Positions 35,921 through 46,071 of a stretch of 59,242 nucleotides of DNA are shown here, piece after piece. The stretch is taken from contig NZ_AMZB01000132.1 of NCBI RefSeq assembly GCF_000313755.1, forward strand, positions 1 to 59,242, read 5' to 3'. Made by a program: the position numbers and the translations under genes. Each line of letters starts with the position of its first letter. The first letter of the stretch is position 1. The DNA is from Pseudomonas nitroreducens TX1 (GTDB lineage Bacteria; Pseudomonadota; Gammaproteobacteria; Pseudomonadales; Pseudomonadaceae). The notes below the pieces were generated by a model. The model did not search any database. It saw only the letters and a list, made by a program, of their open reading frames with translations, and was not told the origin of the DNA.

Positions 35921-37954
35921 TTACTTGACGCGCTGGCCCGGCTTGGCGCCGCTGTCCGGGCTCAGCAGGTAGATCTCTTCGCCGCCGGGGCCGGCGGCCA
36001 GGACCATGCCTTCGGAGACGCCGAACTTCATCTTGCGCGGCGCCAGGTTGGCCACGTACAGGGTCAGGCGGCCTTCGAGCTTGCTCGGGTCCGGGTAGGC
36101 GCTCTTGATGCCGGAGAAGACGTTGCGCTTCTCGTCGCCGATGTCCAGGGACAGGCGCAGCAGCTTGTCGGCGCCCTCGACGAACTCGCACTTCTCGATC
36201 AGCGCAATGCGCAGGTCGACGGCGGCGAAAGCGTCGAAGTTGATTTCCGCGGCCAGCGGATCCTTGGTCAGTTCGCCATTGCCCTTGGGCTGGTTGGCGG
36301 CGGCGAGGTCTTCCTTGGAGGCTTCGATCATGGCTTCGATTTTCGCGGGCTCGATACGGGTCATCAGCGGGTTGAACGGGTTCAGTTGGTGGTTGGCCAG
36401 CAGTTGCTCGTGGTCGGCCCATTTCAGCGGGGCGACATTGAGGAAGGCTTCGGCGGCCTGGGCCAGCTTCGGCAGCACGGGCTTGAGGAAGATCACCAGC
36501 TGGCGGAACAGGTTTACGCCCAGGGCGCAGATGGCCTGGACTTCATCCTGCTTGCCTTCCTGCTTGTTCAGCGACCAGGGCGCCTTGTCGGCGATCCAGG
36601 CGTTGGCCTGGTCGGCCAGGGCCATGATCTCGCGCATGGCGCGGCCGAAGTCACGGGCTTCGTAGGCGGCAGCGATGCTCGGTGCGGCGCTGTGGAAGGC
36701 TTCGACCAGTTCCGGTGCGGGGTTGGCATCCACCAGCAGGCCGTTGTTGCCCTTGTGGATGAAACCGGCGCATCGGCTGGCGATGTTGACCACCTTGCCG
36801 ACCAGGTCGGAGTTGACCTTCTGCACGAAGTCCTCGAGGTTCAGGTCGAGGTCGTCGACGCCGCGGCCCAGCTTGGAGGCGTAGTAGTAGCGCAGGTATT
36901 CCGGGTCCAGGTGGTCCAGGTAGGTGCGCGCCTTGACGAAGGTGCCGCGCGACTTGGACATCTTCTGGCCGTTGACGGTCAGGTAGCCGTGCACGTTCAG
37001 CGCGGTGGGCTTGCGGTAGCCGGCGCCTTCGAGCATGGCCGGCCAGAACAGTGCATGGAAATTGACGATGTCCTTGCCGATGAAGTGATACAGCTCGGCG
37101 TCGGAGCCCTGCTGCCAGTAGGCGTCGAAGTCCAGTTCCGGACGGCGCGCGCAGAGGTTCTTGAAGCTGGCCATGTAGCCGATCGGCGCGTCCAGCCAGA
37201 CGTAGAAGTACTTGCCCGGCGCGTCGGGAATCTCGAAGCCGAAGTAGGGGGCGTCGCGGGAGATGTCCCACTCCTGCAGGCCGGAATCCAGCCACTCGGC
37301 GAGCTTGTTGGCCACCGAATCCTGCAGGGTGCCGCTGCGGGTCCACTGCTGCAGCATTTGCTGGAAGTCAGGCAGCTTGAAGAAGTAATGCAGCGATTCC
37401 TTGAGCACAGGAGTGGCGCCGGAGATGGCCGATTTCGGGTCTTTCAGCTCGGTGGGCGAGTAGGTCGCGCCGCAGGCTTCGCAGTTGTCGCCGTACTGGT
37501 CGGCGGTGCCGCACTTGGGGCAGGTGCCCTTGATGAAGCGGTCGGCCAGGAACATCTGCTTTTCCGGGTCGAAGTACTGGGTCACCGGGCGGGTAGCGAT
37601 GTGGCCGGCTTCGCGCAGCTTCAGGTAGATCGCCGAGGACAGCTCACGGTTCTCTTCCGAGTGGGTCGAGTGGTAGTTGTCGAAGTCGACCATGAAGTCG
37701 GCGAAGTCGGCCATGTGCTCGGCGCGCACGCCGTCGATCAGCTGCTCGGAGGTGATGCCTTCGCGCTCGGCGCGCAGCATGATGGCCGAGCCGTGGGCGT
37801 CGTCCGCGCACACGTACACCGCCTGGTTGCCACGCATCTTCTGGAAGCGCACCCAGATGTCGGTCTGGATGTACTCCAGCATGTGACCCAGGTGGATCGA
37901 GCCGTTGGCGTAGGGCAGGGCGCTGGTGACGAGAATCTTGCGGACTTCGGACAT
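35921..37954 (-). CDS. metG: Methionyl-tRNA synthetase
   Basis: A 677-residue class I aminoacyl-tRNA synthetase. The HIGH-type signature is in [13 protein letters not shown], and the KMSKS loop in [14 protein letters not shown] CxxC-x9-CxxC zinc knuckle ([17 protein letters not shown]) lies near residues 145-161. The C-terminal EMAP/Trbp111-like tRNA-binding domain covers the last 100 or so residues ([24 protein letters not shown] onward). The ATG at 37954 starts the normal [18 protein letters not shown]. It diverges from apbC. Confidence 0.96.
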   Translation of the reverse strand: MSEVRKILVTSALPYANGSIHLGHMLEYIQTDIWVRFQKMRGNQAVYVCADDAHGSAIMLRAEREGITSEQLIDGVRAEHMADFADFMVDFDNYHSTHSEENRELSSAIYLKLREAGHIATRPVTQYFDPEKQMFLADRFIKGTCPKCGTADQYGDNCEACGATYSPTELKDPKSAISGATPVLKESLHYFFKLPDFQQMLQQWTRSGTLQDSVANKLAEWLDSGLQEWDISRDAPYFGFEIPDAPGKYFYVWLDAPIGYMASFKNLCARRPELDFDAYWQQGSDAELYHFIGKDIVNFHALFWPAMLEGAGYRKPTALNVHGYLTVNGQKMSKSRGTFVKARTYLDHLDPEYLRYYYASKLGRGVDDLDLNLEDFVQKVNSDLVGKVVNIASRCAGFIHKGNNGLLVDANPAPELVEAFHSAAPSIAAAYEARDFGRAMREIMALADQANAWIADKAPWSLNKQEGKQDEVQAICALGVNLFRQLVIFLKPVLPKLAQAAEAFLNVAPLKWADHEQLLANHQLNPFNPLMTRIEPAKIEAMIEASKEDLAAANQPKGNGELTKDPLAAEINFDAFAAVDLRIALIEKCEFVEGADKLLRLSLDIGDEKRNVFSGIKSAYPDPSKLEGRLTLYVANLAPRKMKFGVSEGMVLAAGPGGEEIYLLSPDSGAKPGQRVK

Positions 37955-38139
37955 GATGATCGGCCGTGACGGAAAAACGAGGGAAGTCGGCAACTATATA
38001 GGGACGTGGCTGATTTTTCACCCGTGTGCCGCCTGGGAGTAAGCCTTGGCCGTTCATGCGACCGATGATCACGAGCAAGGGCGTCACGAGAGGCGTAATA
38101 TGCCCGCCTATTCTGCTCAGTCTTTCATCGGGAGTACCC

Positions 38140-39234
38140 ATGGGCGCCGCCAACCGAGCCACGGTGGAAAACCTTCTCCGCCAGATCAACGATCCCCACA
38201 CCGGCCAGAACCTGATGGACGCCGGCTACCTGCGCGAACTGGACATCCAGGGCGGGCGCATCGCCCTGACCCTGGAGCTGGGCTACGCCGCCGGCCTGTT
38301 CAAGAACGGCCTGGCGCAGACCGTGCAGATGGCCCTGGAAGCGCTGGACGGTGTCGACTCGGCCCAGGTGAAGGTGGAAACCCATATCGCCGCGCACAAG
38401 GCCCAGGCCCAGGTGCCGGGCATGAGCAACGTGAAGAACATCATCGCCGTAGCGTCCGGCAAGGGCGGCGTGGGCAAGTCCACCACCGCCGCCAACCTCG
38501 CGCTGGCGCTGGCCCGCGAGGGTGCCAAGGTCGGCATCCTGGACGCCGATATCTATGGCCCGAGCCAGGGCATCATGTTCGGCATCCCGGAAGGTACCCG
38601 GCCGAAGATCCGTGACCAGAAGTGGTTCATCCCGCTGGAAGCCCACGGCGTGGAAGTCATGTCCATGGCCTTCCTCACCGACGACAACACCCCGGTGGTC
38701 TGGCGCGGCCCGATGGTCTCCGGCGCGCTGATCCAACTGATCACCCAGACCGCCTGGAACGACCTGGATTACCTGGTCATCGACATGCCGCCGGGTACGG
38801 GCGACATCCAGCTGACCCTGGCGCAGAAGGTTCCGGTGGCCGGCTCGGTGATCGTCACCACCCCGCAGGACCTGGCCCTGCTCGACGCCAAGAAAGGCGT
38901 GGAGATGTTCCGCAAGGTCAACATCCCGGTGCTGGGCGTGGTCGAGAACATGGCCGTGCACATCTGCTCCAAGTGCGGCCATGCCGAGCACCTGTTCGGT
39001 GAAGGCGGCGGCGAGAAGCTGGCCGCGCAGTACGGCGTGGAGCTGCTGGCCTCGCTGCCGCTGTCCATGGCCATCCGCATGCAGGCCGACGGCGGCAAGC
39101 CCACCGTGATTGCCGACCCGGAAAGCCAGCTGGCGATGATCTACCAGGAAATGGCCCGCTGCGTCGGCGCCCGTATCGCCCTGAGCGAGAAGGCCGCGCC
39201 GGACATGCCGAATATCTCCATCAGCGACGACTGA
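38140..39234 (+). CDS. apbC: Iron-sulfur carrier ATPase ApbC/Mrp
   Basis: A 364-residue P-loop ATPase of the Mrp/NBP35 family that carries and transfers 4Fe-4S clusters. An N-terminal MIP18-like domain (about 1-90) precedes the deviant Walker A VASGKGGVGKST near residue 105. The cluster-binding CxxC pair is in HICSKCGHAEHLFG. The start at 38140 follows GGGAG and gives the usual length. It is divergent from metG, an arrangement conserved in many gammaproteobacteria. Confidence 0.95.
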   Translation: MGAANRATVENLLRQINDPHTGQNLMDAGYLRELDIQGGRIALTLELGYAAGLFKNGLAQTVQMALEALDGVDSAQVKVETHIAAHKAQAQVPGMSNVKNIIAVASGKGGVGKSTTAANLALALAREGAKVGILDADIYGPSQGIMFGIPEGTRPKIRDQKWFIPLEAHGVEVMSMAFLTDDNTPVVWRGPMVSGALIQLITQTAWNDLDYLVIDMPPGTGDIQLTLAQKVPVAGSVIVTTPQDLALLDAKKGVEMFRKVNIPVLGVVENMAVHICSKCGHAEHLFGEGGGEKLAAQYGVELLASLPLSMAIRMQADGGKPTVIADPESQLAMIYQEMARCVGARIALSEKAAPDMPNISISDD

Positions 39235-39330
39235 TCCGTGACAACGCCGCCGGGCGCGCCCCTTTGCCGGGCGGCGCGCCTGCCGGTAAGATTCGCCTTC
39301 TTTTTTCAACCGCCGCACAGGACACCCGCC

Positions 39331-39897
39331 ATGAGCATCAAATCGGACAAGTGGATTCGCCGCATGGCTCAGGAACACGGCATGATCGAGCCGTTCGTCG
39401 AGCGCCAGATTCGTGGTGCCGATGACAGCCGGGTGATTTCCTACGGTGTTTCCAGCTACGGCTACGACGTGCGCTGTGCCGCCGAGTTCAAGGTGTTCAC
39501 CAACATCCACTCGGCCGTGGTCGACCCGAAGAATTTCGACGAGAAGAGCTTCGTCGACATCAACAGCGACGTCTGCATCATCCCGCCGAACTCCTTCGCC
39601 CTGGCCCGCACCGTCGAATACTTCCGCATCCCGCGCGACGTGCTGACCATCTGCTTGGGCAAGAGCACCTACGCGCGCTGCGGCATCATCGTCAACGTGA
39701 CCCCGCTGGAACCCGAGTGGGAAGGCCACGTGACCCTGGAGTTCTCCAACACCACCAACCTGCCGGCGAAGATCTACGCCCACGAAGGCGTGGCGCAGAT
39801 GCTGTTCCTGCAGTCGGACGAAGCCTGCGAAGTGTCCTACCGCGATCGTGGCGGCAAATACCAGGGCCAGACCGGTGTGACCCTGCCCAAGGCCTGA
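39331..39897 (+). CDS. dcd: dCTP deaminase
   Basis: A 188-residue homotrimeric enzyme producing dUTP from dCTP for dTTP synthesis. The active-site segments GKSTYARCG and the catalytic glutamate in [13 protein letters not shown] are intact, as is the C-terminal [19 protein letters not shown] nucleotide lid. The ATG at 39331 gives the standard [13 protein letters not shown] start. It follows apbC by 96 bases on the same strand and is closed by a strong terminator. Confidence 0.96.
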   Translation: MSIKSDKWIRRMAQEHGMIEPFVERQIRGADDSRVISYGVSSYGYDVRCAAEFKVFTNIHSAVVDPKNFDEKSFVDINSDVCIIPPNSFALARTVEYFRIPRDVLTICLGKSTYARCGIIVNVTPLEPEWEGHVTLEFSNTTNLPAKIYAHEGVAQMLFLQSDEACEVSYRDRGGKYQGQTGVTLPKA

Positions 39898-39914
39898 TGG
39901 CCCTGCGCTTGACG

Positions 39915-39940
39915 AAAACCGGGCCTTGGCCCGGTTTTTT
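39915..39940 (+). terminator. Terminator of dcd
   Basis: AAAACCGGGCC and GGCCCGGTTTT form the stem around a two-base loop, followed by further T. It lies 17 bases after the dcd stop. Confidence 0.88.
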
Positions 39941-39956
39941 GTTGCGGTCGAAAACC

Positions 39957-40035
39957 TGTAGGAGCGAGCTTGCTCGCGAACGCCCGGCTCGACTCCCACT
40001 GGAAGATAAGGTTCGCGAGCAAGCTCGCTCCTACA
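39957..40035. repeat. Inverted pair of Pseudomonas REP elements
   Basis: Perfect 25-base inverted arms (39957-39981 and 40011-40035) with the core GGAGCGAGCTTGCTCGCGAA surround about 29 bases. This is the classical Pseudomonas REP doublet. Its right end overlaps the last five bases of the P-loop protein gene and supplies its TAG stop codon. Confidence 0.9.
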
Positions 40036-40573
40036 AGGGGCAGTGCGCCAGGACGAATTCAGCACGTTCATGCACGCTGCACAGGGGCAGTTCCAGTACG
40101 CGATACCCCAATGCTTCGTAGACCTCGGCCATGACCATGGCTGTTCGCTGCGCCTCGTCGAAGCCCTGCCGGCGCTCGGTATCGTTGCGGTAGATGGCTT
40201 CCCAGGCGGGAGCCAGGAACGCCGTCCGCGCGTAGCGCAGTTCCTGGGCGGCGGCTTCCAGTTCATCCGTAACCGGCAGGCCGCAGAGCCGCGCATACCC
40301 CAGCACATCCGGCAGGCCGCGATCGAAAAGCCACAGCCCTCCCGCGTCGAGCGCTCGGACGCGGGTCGCCAGTGCGTGCTCGAACATCGCCTGGCAGAAC
40401 GCTTCGCGGTTCGCCCAGGGCAATGCATCACCATTGCGGACCATCTGGTCGCGGATGATGGCGCGGCCGCCTTCTTCGACGACGTTCAGGCCGTGATGCC
40501 GGTGCAGATGGTCGAGCAGCGTGCTCTTGCCGGCGCCAGGGCCGCCGGTGATGACGATGAGGGATTCGGACAT
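40031..40573 (-). CDS. AAA-type P-loop NTPase, possible nucleotide kinase
   Basis: A 180-residue protein with a Walker A ITGGPGAGKSTLLDHL at residues 8-23 and a Walker B-like WLFDRGLPDVLGYA near residues 80-93, resembling the AAA_28/NadR-like kinase group. It may phosphorylate a nucleoside, cofactor or antibiotic-like substrate; none can be named. A YEALGYRVLELP segment near the C-terminus is typical of these kinases. The start at 40573 removes a non-coding extension. The stop codon TAG lies within the right arm of the REP pair. Confidence 0.75.
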   Translation of the reverse strand: MSESLIVITGGPGAGKSTLLDHLHRHHGLNVVEEGGRAIIRDQMVRNGDALPWANREAFCQAMFEHALATRVRALDAGGLWLFDRGLPDVLGYARLCGLPVTDELEAAAQELRYARTAFLAPAWEAIYRNDTERRQGFDEAQRTAMVMAEVYEALGYRVLELPLCSVHERAEFVLAHCPL

Positions 40574-40660
40574 GGCGATGACTCCTGTAGGAAGGATGCA
40601 AGGGAGTACCGGCTGGGGAAGGGTGTTGCGAAGGGAGGTGCGGCGGAAGCGGAGCGGGGA

Positions 40661-40687
40661 AAAAAGAAAGGCACCCAAGGGGTGCCT
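40661..40687 (-). terminator. Terminator of quiP
   Basis: AGGCACCC and GGGTGCCT (40669-40676 and 40680-40687) form the stem; on the minus strand it is followed by a T-rich run. It lies between the quiP stop and the start of the downstream P-loop gene. Confidence 0.75.
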
Positions 40688-40771
40688 GAATATGATCATG
40701 GAGTAAGTCGACAAATCTGATTCCGGGGCGGGAAGCAAGTTCCCAACCCCGGAGAAATATTTTTCAGATCA

Positions 40772-43312
40772 TCACTTTTCCGGCACCAGCGTCAGGCGTT
40801 TCACGCCGTAGACCTTCTCCAGGTTCTGTGGCTGGAAGGGGAAGCTCATGTAGTTGCCCTTCAGCCAGGCGTCGATGCCATCGGCGTAGTGCGGGCTGGC
40901 CGGGTTACCGGACTGGCCGCTGCTGTTGAGTCCGATCATCGGCTCGCTCTGGCCGAAATCGACAACGAGGCGCATGGCCGGGATCAGCCAGGTATCGAAG
41001 TCCTGGCCCCAGTGGTAGGCCGATACGTTCAGCGTGCTGTGATCGCCGCCGGCCGGGTAGGGGCCGCGATCCAGGTAGCCCTTGATCGCACTGAGGCTGG
41101 CGCGGTCGCCGGCGCTCAGGTTGGGCGCCATCTTGGTGCTGTCGCTGACCCACTGGTAGGTGTGCAGCTTGCCCCATTGCCAGGCGCGGCGGTCGCTGCC
41201 CAGCTTCTGCTCGCAGAAGGCGGTGGCGGCGGCCAGGCTGCGGGCGAGGATCGCCGGCTTGTCTTCCTTCTGCGGGGTGCGGGTGTCATCCCAGAACGGG
41301 CTGTCGTCGCGGCCCAGCAGGTGGTCGGCCTGGGCCGAGTAGGAGAGGTTGGCGTTCTCGACGAAGGCCTTCCAGGACGGGCTGTTTTCCGGGCCGAGTT
41401 CGTCGAGGAAGATCTGCTTGCTGCTTTCCTGCAGGAAAGCTTCGTAGAGCGCCGCGTCGCCAGAGGTAGCCGATAGCTTGCCGTCGAAGGCCATGATCCG
41501 GTCCAGCGCTTCGCGGGCGCGAGCACGCTGGTCGGCGGGCAGGGCGTCGATGGCCTTCTTCAGCGGCTGGGCCATGCCCGGCGCATCCAGCATCGATTGC
41601 AGCTTGCCGGCGAAGGGCGTGGTCTGGTCGTACTGCATGGCGATCATGCTGCGGTAGTCGTGGCTCCTGCTGCCGCCGGCGAGTTGGGCGATGCGCTCAT
41701 AGCGCTCCGGGTAGTACCAGGAACTGGACAGCTGCGCGCCGTAGCCCGGCTGCACGCTGCGGTGGTTGGCGGTGCCCAGCCAGCCTTGCTGCGGGTCCTG
41801 GTCGGACGGGTGCAGGATCGGGTCGGCAAAGCCGTCCCAATCGTATCGGCCATCCCAGCCGGGGGAGGGCAGCAGGCCACGGCCTTCCTTGCGGTTGGGG
41901 AAGCGACCGGTGACCTGCCAGCCGATGTGCTTTTCGTCGGCGAACACGATATTCAGGGCCATGGCGCGCACGTCGCGAGTGGCATCGAAGGCCTGCTCGA
42001 CGTTCTTCGCGCGGGACAGGTCGAAGAACGCGTCGAGGGTGCGGTCGGTTTCACCCTGGATGCTCTGGTAGGCGATGCCGTAGCCGCTGGACAGCTCCAG
42101 CGGTTGCAGTTCGTGCTTGCGCTCGCCCAGTGCGCTGTTGAGCAGCGGGCCGTGGCGGGTTTCGTAGATGACTTCGCGGACCGGGCTCTGGCCCTTGATG
42201 AAGAAGGTCTCGTTGCGCTCGATGGCCGGCTTCCACTGGCCGTCGGCGAGGTAGTAGAGCTTGCTGCCCTGGCGCTTGACCTGTTCGAGGAAGAGGTCCT
42301 GGTTGTCCCCCATGACCATGGTCATGCCCCAGGCCAGCTTGCCGTTGAAGCCCGCCACCACGCCCGGCACACCGGCGATGGAGACGCCTGCGGCGTTGTA
42401 CTTGGGTGAGCGGATCTGCACGTAGTTCCACACCGAAGGCATGGACAGCGGCAGATGCGTGTCGTTGGCCAGGATGCTCTTGCCGCTGCGCGTGCGCTGC
42501 GGGGCGATGGCCCAGTTGTTGGACGCGGCGACGCCCATCATCTGCAGGGCGGCGATCTGGCCGGCGGCCTTGTCCAGTTGTTCCAGGCCCGCGATCCTGC
42601 CGTCCAGGCGCAGGCCCTTGAGTTTCTCGGCTTCCTCGAAAGGCAGTGCTTCGTCCGGGTAGATCGGTGTTAGCCAGGGCAGCTTGTCGGCGCCGACCTT
42701 CTGCGCGAGCACCAGGGAAGCGATCTCTTCCTGCAGGTTCACCGCCAGGCCGAAGTTCAGCAGGCTGAAGACCAGTGCGGAGTCTTCTGGCTTCCAGTAT
42801 TCGGGGCGGTAGCCGGACTCGGCGAGGTCCATCGGCAGCTTGTCGCGATAGCGGTACAGGTAGGCGTTGACGCCGCGGGCATAGGTCTCGAAGAAACGCT
42901 TGAGTCGCGGCGAAGCGCCACCATACAGGGCGTCGGCAGCCTTCTTCAGGTTCACCGTGCGCATGAAGCGGTCGGTTTCCAGCGCGCCGGGGCCGACCAT
43001 TTCGGACAGGCGTCCCTGGGCCATCAGGCGCAGGCCGACCATCTGGCTGAGGCGGTCGCTGGCATGCACGTAGCCCAGGGTGAACAGCGCGTCGTGGAAG
43101 GTGCTGGTCTCGATCAGCGGCATCCCCAGGCTGTTGCGGCGGATCGACACGTTGTCCGCCAGGCCCTTGATCGGCTGCACGCCATAGGTGGGCGGCAGGC
43201 TGCCTGCGTAGCGGTCGTTGAGCCAGCCCTGGCAGCCGGTGAGGCTGACAGCGGCGCTGAGGGAGGCGGCAAGGCCGAAGCAGGGAAGCCGGCGGAAGGC
43301 TCGCGGGGCCAT
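40772..43312 (-). CDS. quiP: Acyl-homoserine lactone acylase QuiP
   Basis: An 846-residue Ntn-hydrolase of the penicillin acylase family, very similar as I recall to P. aeruginosa QuiP (PA1032). QuiP cleaves the acyl chain from long-chain N-acyl-homoserine lactone signals. The precursor has an N-terminal signal with the lipobox-like SLTGC (C27). The chain is expected to self-cleave before S264 in GVAASNNW, giving the new N-terminal nucleophile serine; downstream segments such as [14 protein letters not shown] and GWLGTANHR are typical. ATG at 43312 has GGAG at suitable spacing. The gene allows quorum quenching or use of AHLs as carbon source. No AHL synthase or receptor is encoded in this window. 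Confidence 0.92.
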   Translation of the reverse strand: MAPRAFRRLPCFGLAASLSAAVSLTGCQGWLNDRYAGSLPPTYGVQPIKGLADNVSIRRNSLGMPLIETSTFHDALFTLGYVHASDRLSQMVGLRLMAQGRLSEMVGPGALETDRFMRTVNLKKAADALYGGASPRLKRFFETYARGVNAYLYRYRDKLPMDLAESGYRPEYWKPEDSALVFSLLNFGLAVNLQEEIASLVLAQKVGADKLPWLTPIYPDEALPFEEAEKLKGLRLDGRIAGLEQLDKAAGQIAALQMMGVAASNNWAIAPQRTRSGKSILANDTHLPLSMPSVWNYVQIRSPKYNAAGVSIAGVPGVVAGFNGKLAWGMTMVMGDNQDLFLEQVKRQGSKLYYLADGQWKPAIERNETFFIKGQSPVREVIYETRHGPLLNSALGERKHELQPLELSSGYGIAYQSIQGETDRTLDAFFDLSRAKNVEQAFDATRDVRAMALNIVFADEKHIGWQVTGRFPNRKEGRGLLPSPGWDGRYDWDGFADPILHPSDQDPQQGWLGTANHRSVQPGYGAQLSSSWYYPERYERIAQLAGGSRSHDYRSMIAMQYDQTTPFAGKLQSMLDAPGMAQPLKKAIDALPADQRARAREALDRIMAFDGKLSATSGDAALYEAFLQESSKQIFLDELGPENSPSWKAFVENANLSYSAQADHLLGRDDSPFWDDTRTPQKEDKPAILARSLAAATAFCEQKLGSDRRAWQWGKLHTYQWVSDSTKMAPNLSAGDRASLSAIKGYLDRGPYPAGGDHSTLNVSAYHWGQDFDTWLIPAMRLVVDFGQSEPMIGLNSSGQSGNPASPHYADGIDAWLKGNYMSFPFQPQNLEKVYGVKRLTLVPEK

Positions 43313-43434
43313 GGGGATGTGCTCCTGCACAAAAGGGGTCGCGGAAAAGGCGCTACGTTAGTGAGCCGAGGATAGCTGTGCAAGCCGCGCGCGGCGGGAT
43401 TTTCAGCAGCCGACGAATAGTTGGGCCGGACAGC

Positions 43435-43461
43435 AGAAGGCCCGCGCTGGGCGGGCCTTCT
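43435..43461 (-). terminator. Hairpin after the SEC-C gene
   Basis: AGAAGGCCCGC pairs with GCGGGCCTTCT around a five-base loop, 22 bases after the SEC-C gene stop. There is no clear T run, so it may act as an imperfect terminator or RNA-stabilising hairpin. Confidence 0.5.
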
Positions 43462-43482
43462 TCGCGGTGCCGCAAGCCTGGG

Positions 43483-43683
43483 TCAGGCGCCGTGGCACTT
43501 CTTGTACTTGCTGCCGCTGCCGCAGGGGCAAGGATCATTGCGGCCCACGTCCTTGAGCGGGTTGCGCACCGGCTCGTGGCTGTGGTTGCAGTGCGGGCCG
43601 TGCACGTGACCGTGGTCATGGTGGTGGTCATGATCGTGGTCGTGGTTGCAGTTCGGACCGTGTACGTGGGGTTCCTGGCTCAT
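43483..43683 (-). CDS. Histidine-rich SEC-C metal-binding protein
   Basis: A 66-residue protein. The first two thirds contain about 15 histidines in [17 protein letters not shown] runs with two HGPxCNH units. The last third is a SEC-C zinc motif ([16 protein letters not shown]), the same as at the C-terminus of SecA. It should bind zinc or another transition metal; storage, delivery or a SecA-like contact are possible. A GTG four codons earlier (43695) would overlap the upstream lipoprotein gene by four bases, so the start is not settled. The coupling to the WHy lipoprotein gene suggests one operon. Confidence 0.85.
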   Translation of the reverse strand: MSQEPHVHGPNCNHDHDHDHHHDHGHVHGPHCNHSHEPVRNPLKDVGRNDPCPCGSGSKYKKCHGA

Positions 43684-43691
43684 GGTGACGC

Positions 43692-44177
43692 TCACTCGGG
43701 GATGAAATCGCCGGGAATTATCTCGCCATTGCGGGCGATGTGCACGCTCTGTCCGAAGAGCAGGCCGGTCTTCACTTCACCGTCGAGGCGGTAGCGAATC
43801 GGCTGGTCCGGGTCTTCCAGCAGTTTGACGATGTACTTCATGTGCCGCCACAGGTTGGTGGTCACCGGTACTTCGAAGGTTTCATGGCCGTTGGCCGGCA
43901 CTGTGAACCAGTTATTCGACTCGCCCTCGGCCAGGTCGATATCGTTCAGCTTGACCTTGTAGGCCAGGCCGCGAACCGGAAGGCTGAAGTCATTCGGATT
44001 GTCGATGCGGAAATGCAGGACGAACTCCTGCTCCAGCAAACGAGCTTTCACGACGTCCACTTTCTGCAGTTTCACGTCGGGTTGCTCGAAATTGCCCGTC
44101 ATCCAGCCGCAGCCCGAAACAAGGCTGAACAGCCAGAGCAGGCTGAGAATTCTTATCATTTGCGCCTGATAATTCAT
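43692..44177 (-). CDS. LEA type 2 (WHy domain) lipoprotein
   Basis: A 161-residue lipoprotein with signal [13 protein letters not shown] (C23) and a WHy/LEA14-like domain (residues about 40-150: [32 protein letters not shown]). LEA14-like proteins are associated with desiccation and osmotic stress, but a molecular role is not known. A GAGGGG ribosome binding site supports the ATG at 44177. Its end touches the SEC-C gene. Confidence 0.83.
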   Translation of the reverse strand: MNYQAQMIRILSLLWLFSLVSGCGWMTGNFEQPDVKLQKVDVVKARLLEQEFVLHFRIDNPNDFSLPVRGLAYKVKLNDIDLAEGESNNWFTVPANGHETFEVPVTTNLWRHMKYIVKLLEDPDQPIRYRLDGEVKTGLLFGQSVHIARNGEIIPGDFIPE

Positions 44178-44299
44178 GTCTACCCCTCAAGACGCCCCAG
44201 TGTACCAAGCACCTGCTCGGCCGCAAGTTGTTGTTACGTTAAAAGAAGCTGCACCATACTGGCCGAATGTAACCGGCGGGTTAACACAGGAGAGTGAAG

Positions 44300-44860
44300 A
44301 TGAGCCGTTATGAAATCGCGTTTTCCGGTCAGACTGTTCCTGGTGCTCAGCTCGACACCGTGAAAGCCAACCTGGCCAGGTTGTTCCAGGCCGACGCCCA
44401 GCGCATCGATCTGCTCTTCTCCGGTCGCCGCATGGTGATCAAGAACAACCTCGACGCCGAGGCCGCGGAAAAGTACCGCAGTGTGATAGAGCGCGCCGGC
44501 GCCGTCGTGGAAGTGGTCGACATGGATGCGCAGATCGAGGAAATCGAACTGGCCCCGCCACCGCCCGCCGAGCCCGCCAGCGCACCGGTCCAGCCGGGGG
44601 CGCCTGGCGCTGCACCGCAGGGCCGCTTGAAAGTGGCGCCGCGTGACGAGTACATGGCCGCTTTCGTCGATGTCGAAGCGCCGGACTTCGGCCTCGCCCC
44701 GGTGGGCGCCGACCTTCAGGACGAGAAGCCCGAGGCGCAGGCGCCGCGCGTGGACCTCAGCCAGTTCAGCGTCGCGCCGGTGGGCAGTGACATGGGCCAG
44801 GCCAAACCGGCTCCCGCCGGCCCTGCGCCGGACACCAGCCATCTCAAGCTGCAGGACTGA
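44300..44860 (+). CDS. Hypothetical protein with repeated APVG motif
   Basis: A 186-residue cytoplasmic protein. The N-terminal 75 residues (YEIAFSGQTVPG, VKANLARLFQADAQRIDLLFSGRRMVIKNNL, AEKYRSVIERAGAVVEV) form an alpha/beta module that I have seen fused in front of other domains in gammaproteobacteria. The rest is Pro/Ala-rich and carries two related units, FGLAPVGADLQDEKPEA and FSVAPVGSDMGQAKPAP. No catalytic motif is visible. AGGAG at 44288-44292 selects the ATG at 44300 over an upstream GTG. It converges with the TRIC-like gene with no gap between the two stops. Confidence 0.7.
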   Translation: MSRYEIAFSGQTVPGAQLDTVKANLARLFQADAQRIDLLFSGRRMVIKNNLDAEAAEKYRSVIERAGAVVEVVDMDAQIEEIELAPPPPAEPASAPVQPGAPGAAPQGRLKVAPRDEYMAAFVDVEAPDFGLAPVGADLQDEKPEAQAPRVDLSQFSVAPVGSDMGQAKPAPAGPAPDTSHLKLQD

Positions 44861-45487
44861 TCAATCGCCCTGGTGCGGGTCGTCCTTGTAGACGAATTTG
44901 GGCATTTCCCAGCGGAAGCGGATCGCCAGCATGCGGAACAGGAAGCCGGCGAACAGGGTGATCAGCATGGCCTGCTCCTTGGGCAGGTCGATCTGCAGGC
45001 AGATCAGGTAGCACCAGGCGCTGGCGAAGGAAACGCTGGCGTACAGCTCGCGACGGAAGATCAGCGGCACGTCATTGCAGAAGATATCCCGCAGGATGCC
45101 GCCGAACACCCCGGTAATCACCCCGCTCACGGCGGCGATCAGCAGGCTGTGGCCCATCTCCAGGCTGACCTGGCAACCGATCAGGGTGAAGGCCACCAGG
45201 CCCACGGCGTCCAGCGCGAGGAACATCGAGCGCAGATGGCGCATCAGCGGTGCAATGAATACGGTGAACAGCGCCGCGCCAGCGGTCAGCGCCAGGTACT
45301 CCGGGTGACGCACCCAGGTGAGCGGGTAATGGCCCAGCAGCATGTCGCGAACGGAGCCGCCGCCGAGCGCGGTGACGCAGGCCACCAGCACCACGCCGAA
45401 CAGGTCCATGCTCCGTCGGCCGGCGGACAGGGCGCCGGTCATGGCTTCGGCGGTGATGGCGATGATGTAGAGAACGGTCAGCAGCAT
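44861..45487 (-). CDS. TRIC-family (UPF0126/YicG) cation channel
   Basis: A 208-residue protein with seven hydrophobic segments built from two three-helix repeats, each with a conserved glycine-rich segment (ALGGGSVRDMLLG near residue 43 and GVFGGILRDIFCNDVP near 130). These are the UPF0126 signatures, now assigned to bacterial trimeric intracellular cation channels that conduct K+ and Na+. Its role in bacteria is uncertain. The ATG at 45487 begins the first helix. Confidence 0.88.
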   Translation of the reverse strand: MLLTVLYIIAITAEAMTGALSAGRRSMDLFGVVLVACVTALGGGSVRDMLLGHYPLTWVRHPEYLALTAGAALFTVFIAPLMRHLRSMFLALDAVGLVAFTLIGCQVSLEMGHSLLIAAVSGVITGVFGGILRDIFCNDVPLIFRRELYASVSFASAWCYLICLQIDLPKEQAMLITLFAGFLFRMLAIRFRWEMPKFVYKDDPHQGD

Positions 45488-45595
45488 GGCGAGGTCCGGC
45501 AGGGGTAGCCGGTGCGGCGAATCACCGCCGCCCCGGAAAAAAGCGCGGATTCTAGCCGAGTCACTGTTTGCCCCCAAGTGGTGCGGGTTCGCGCT

Positions 45596-46069
45596 TCACT
45601 CGATCCAGGGCCCGCAGCATTTCTTCAGCTTGCCGCCAGCGCCGCAGGGGCACGGGTCGTTGCGCCCCAGCTTCATCTGCACGGTCGGGTCGAGGAAGTA
45701 CCAGCGGCCTTCGCGCTGGACGAATCCCGAGCATTCGCGGTGGCTGTGTTCGCCGCCGGCATCGTGCCAGCGGGCGATGAAGGTCACCCGTGCATGTTCA
45801 GGCTGGCCGCCGAGCACTTCGTGGCTCACCACCTCCAGGCCCAGCCAGGTGCTGCCCAGGCTCCAGGTGCGGATGGCGTCCAGGTCCAGGCCCTGCTGCT
45901 GGGCGGGCAACGTCGTGTCGCGCAGGTAATCCACCAGGCCCAGCGCGTAGGCGCTGTAGCGCGAGCGCATCAGCGCCTCGGCGGTGGGCGCCGTAACGCC
46001 GGCATGGAAGCGCCCGCAGCAATCGGGTAATGGGCGGCCGCTGCCGCAGGGGCAGGTCGGTTCGGTCAT
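45596..46069 (-). CDS. YchJ-family protein with two SEC-C motifs
   Basis: A 157-residue protein with SEC-C zinc motifs at both ends ([17 protein letters not shown] and [16 protein letters not shown]) around a YchJ/UPF0225 NTF2-like middle domain ([21 protein letters not shown]). The function is unknown. The ATG at 46069 lies two bases past the upstream stop; a GTG at 46078 would overlap that gene. This is the second SEC-C protein within 3 kb. Confidence 0.88.
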   Translation of the reverse strand: MTEPTCPCGSGRPLPDCCGRFHAGVTAPTAEALMRSRYSAYALGLVDYLRDTTLPAQQQGLDLDAIRTWSLGSTWLGLEVVSHEVLGGQPEHARVTFIARWHDAGGEHSHRECSGFVQREGRWYFLDPTVQMKLGRNDPCPCGAGGKLKKCCGPWIE

Positions 46070-46071
46070 GG

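Noticed and set aside
38125-40434. Long minus-strand open frame across apbC and dcd
   Set aside because: Overlaps two conserved genes and the REP pair; no motif and composition of a shadow frame.
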